A DNA stretch of 64,000 nucleotides from contig VZQC01002896.1 of the NCBI GenBank assembly GCA_009823505.1, positions 3,067,079 to 3,131,078 of the forward strand, read 5' to 3'. The DNA comes from Rhizomys pruinosus. Its lineage: Eukaryota; Chordata; Mammalia; Rodentia; Spalacidae. Of the stretch, positions 63,676 through 64,000 are shown one piece after another. Position 1 is the first letter of the stretch. Each line of letters starts with the position of its first letter. A program made the translations under genes and the position numbers. Under the pieces are notes generated by a model that saw only the letters and a list, made by a program, of their open reading frames with translations, had not been told where the DNA came from and searched no databases.

Positions 63676-64000
63676 CTGTAATAGAAGCCAAGTGGCAGAA
63701 TCCCAGGCAAAATATGATGCATTTTATATACTTGCACAGATAAGTACTTATGTATTTGTTTTCTAGTTTAAGCACCAAAAAGGCAGATGCCCCTGTGAAT
63801 AATCCCATGGTAGTATGTAAAATGAAGGAGGACTGGATGAACTAATACTAGTGCATACAGATAGTAACTCGATGAATAAGTAGTTGAAAATCTACTCAAC
63901 TACAGAATTTTAATTTTAACCTACATTGCAAAGCTGCCATAGAGGCAGTAGAAATATTTGCTCTAGAAAGAAATTTGAAGACTTTTTAAAAGGAAAATAA

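Noticed and set aside
2969..63675. HMCN2, titin or another I-set protein instead of HMCN1
   Set aside because: Linker sequences and domain order follow HMCN1 as remembered across all 13 domains, and no fibronectin or kinase-type module is mixed in.

Overview
This window is vertebrate nuclear DNA from a muroid rodent, most likely a cricetid (hamster, vole or deer-mouse group). The evidence is exons with GT/GC-AG borders, introns of up to about 8 kb, dense B1, B2, B3 and B4 SINEs and rodent L1. The B2 copies have a 3' half unlike the common mouse B2 consensus. There are no operons, tRNA or rRNA genes, and no CRISPR.

One gene runs through the whole window on the minus strand: Hmcn1, hemicentin-1, a giant secreted extracellular-matrix protein of the immunoglobulin superfamily. 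I place 24 consecutive internal coding exons (E1 at 63,675 down to E24 at 2,969). They join into one open frame of 3,594 nt (about 1,198 residues) with every phase compatible. They encode the second half of one I-set Ig domain followed by 12 complete I-set domains. Domain order matches the central part of the vertebrate HMCN1 Ig tower as I remember it (roughly Ig 20 to 32 of 44). The N-terminal VWA domain and the C-terminal thrombospondin, nidogen-G2F and EGF modules lie outside the window. Every domain begins at a phase-1 intron, while the intron inside each domain varies in place and phase; one domain has none, and one intron uses a GC donor.

The rest is intron and repeats. 1-1,146: the 5' end of an L1 with an uninterrupted ORF1 running off the left edge. 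1.2-15 kb: E24 to E15 with many B1, B2 and B3 copies. 17.3-18.75 kb: a B4 SINE holding a 19-copy 26-bp array, then an L1 ORF2 C-terminal fragment. 19-38 kb: E14 to E7, with an eight-copy 50-bp minisatellite at 33.9-34.3 kb. 39.2-44.5 kb: a heavily decayed or poorly polished L1 and an unclassified element. 46-51 kb: E6 to E4, with facing (CA)n and (GT)n tracts beside the E5 splice donor. 52.5-54.5 kb: an LTR retrotransposon with target-site duplication. 57-63.7 kb: E3 to E1, a twin-primed insertion at 59.6-60.6 kb and nested SINEs.

The item most likely to be undescribed is a poly(A)-tailed, target-site-duplicated element present in at least five copies, all on the plus strand (antisense to Hmcn1). 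One copy has a twin-priming inversion and an apparent 3' transduction. I did not recognise its family. Two assembly blemishes are visible (N at 12,124-12,125 and 55,128).
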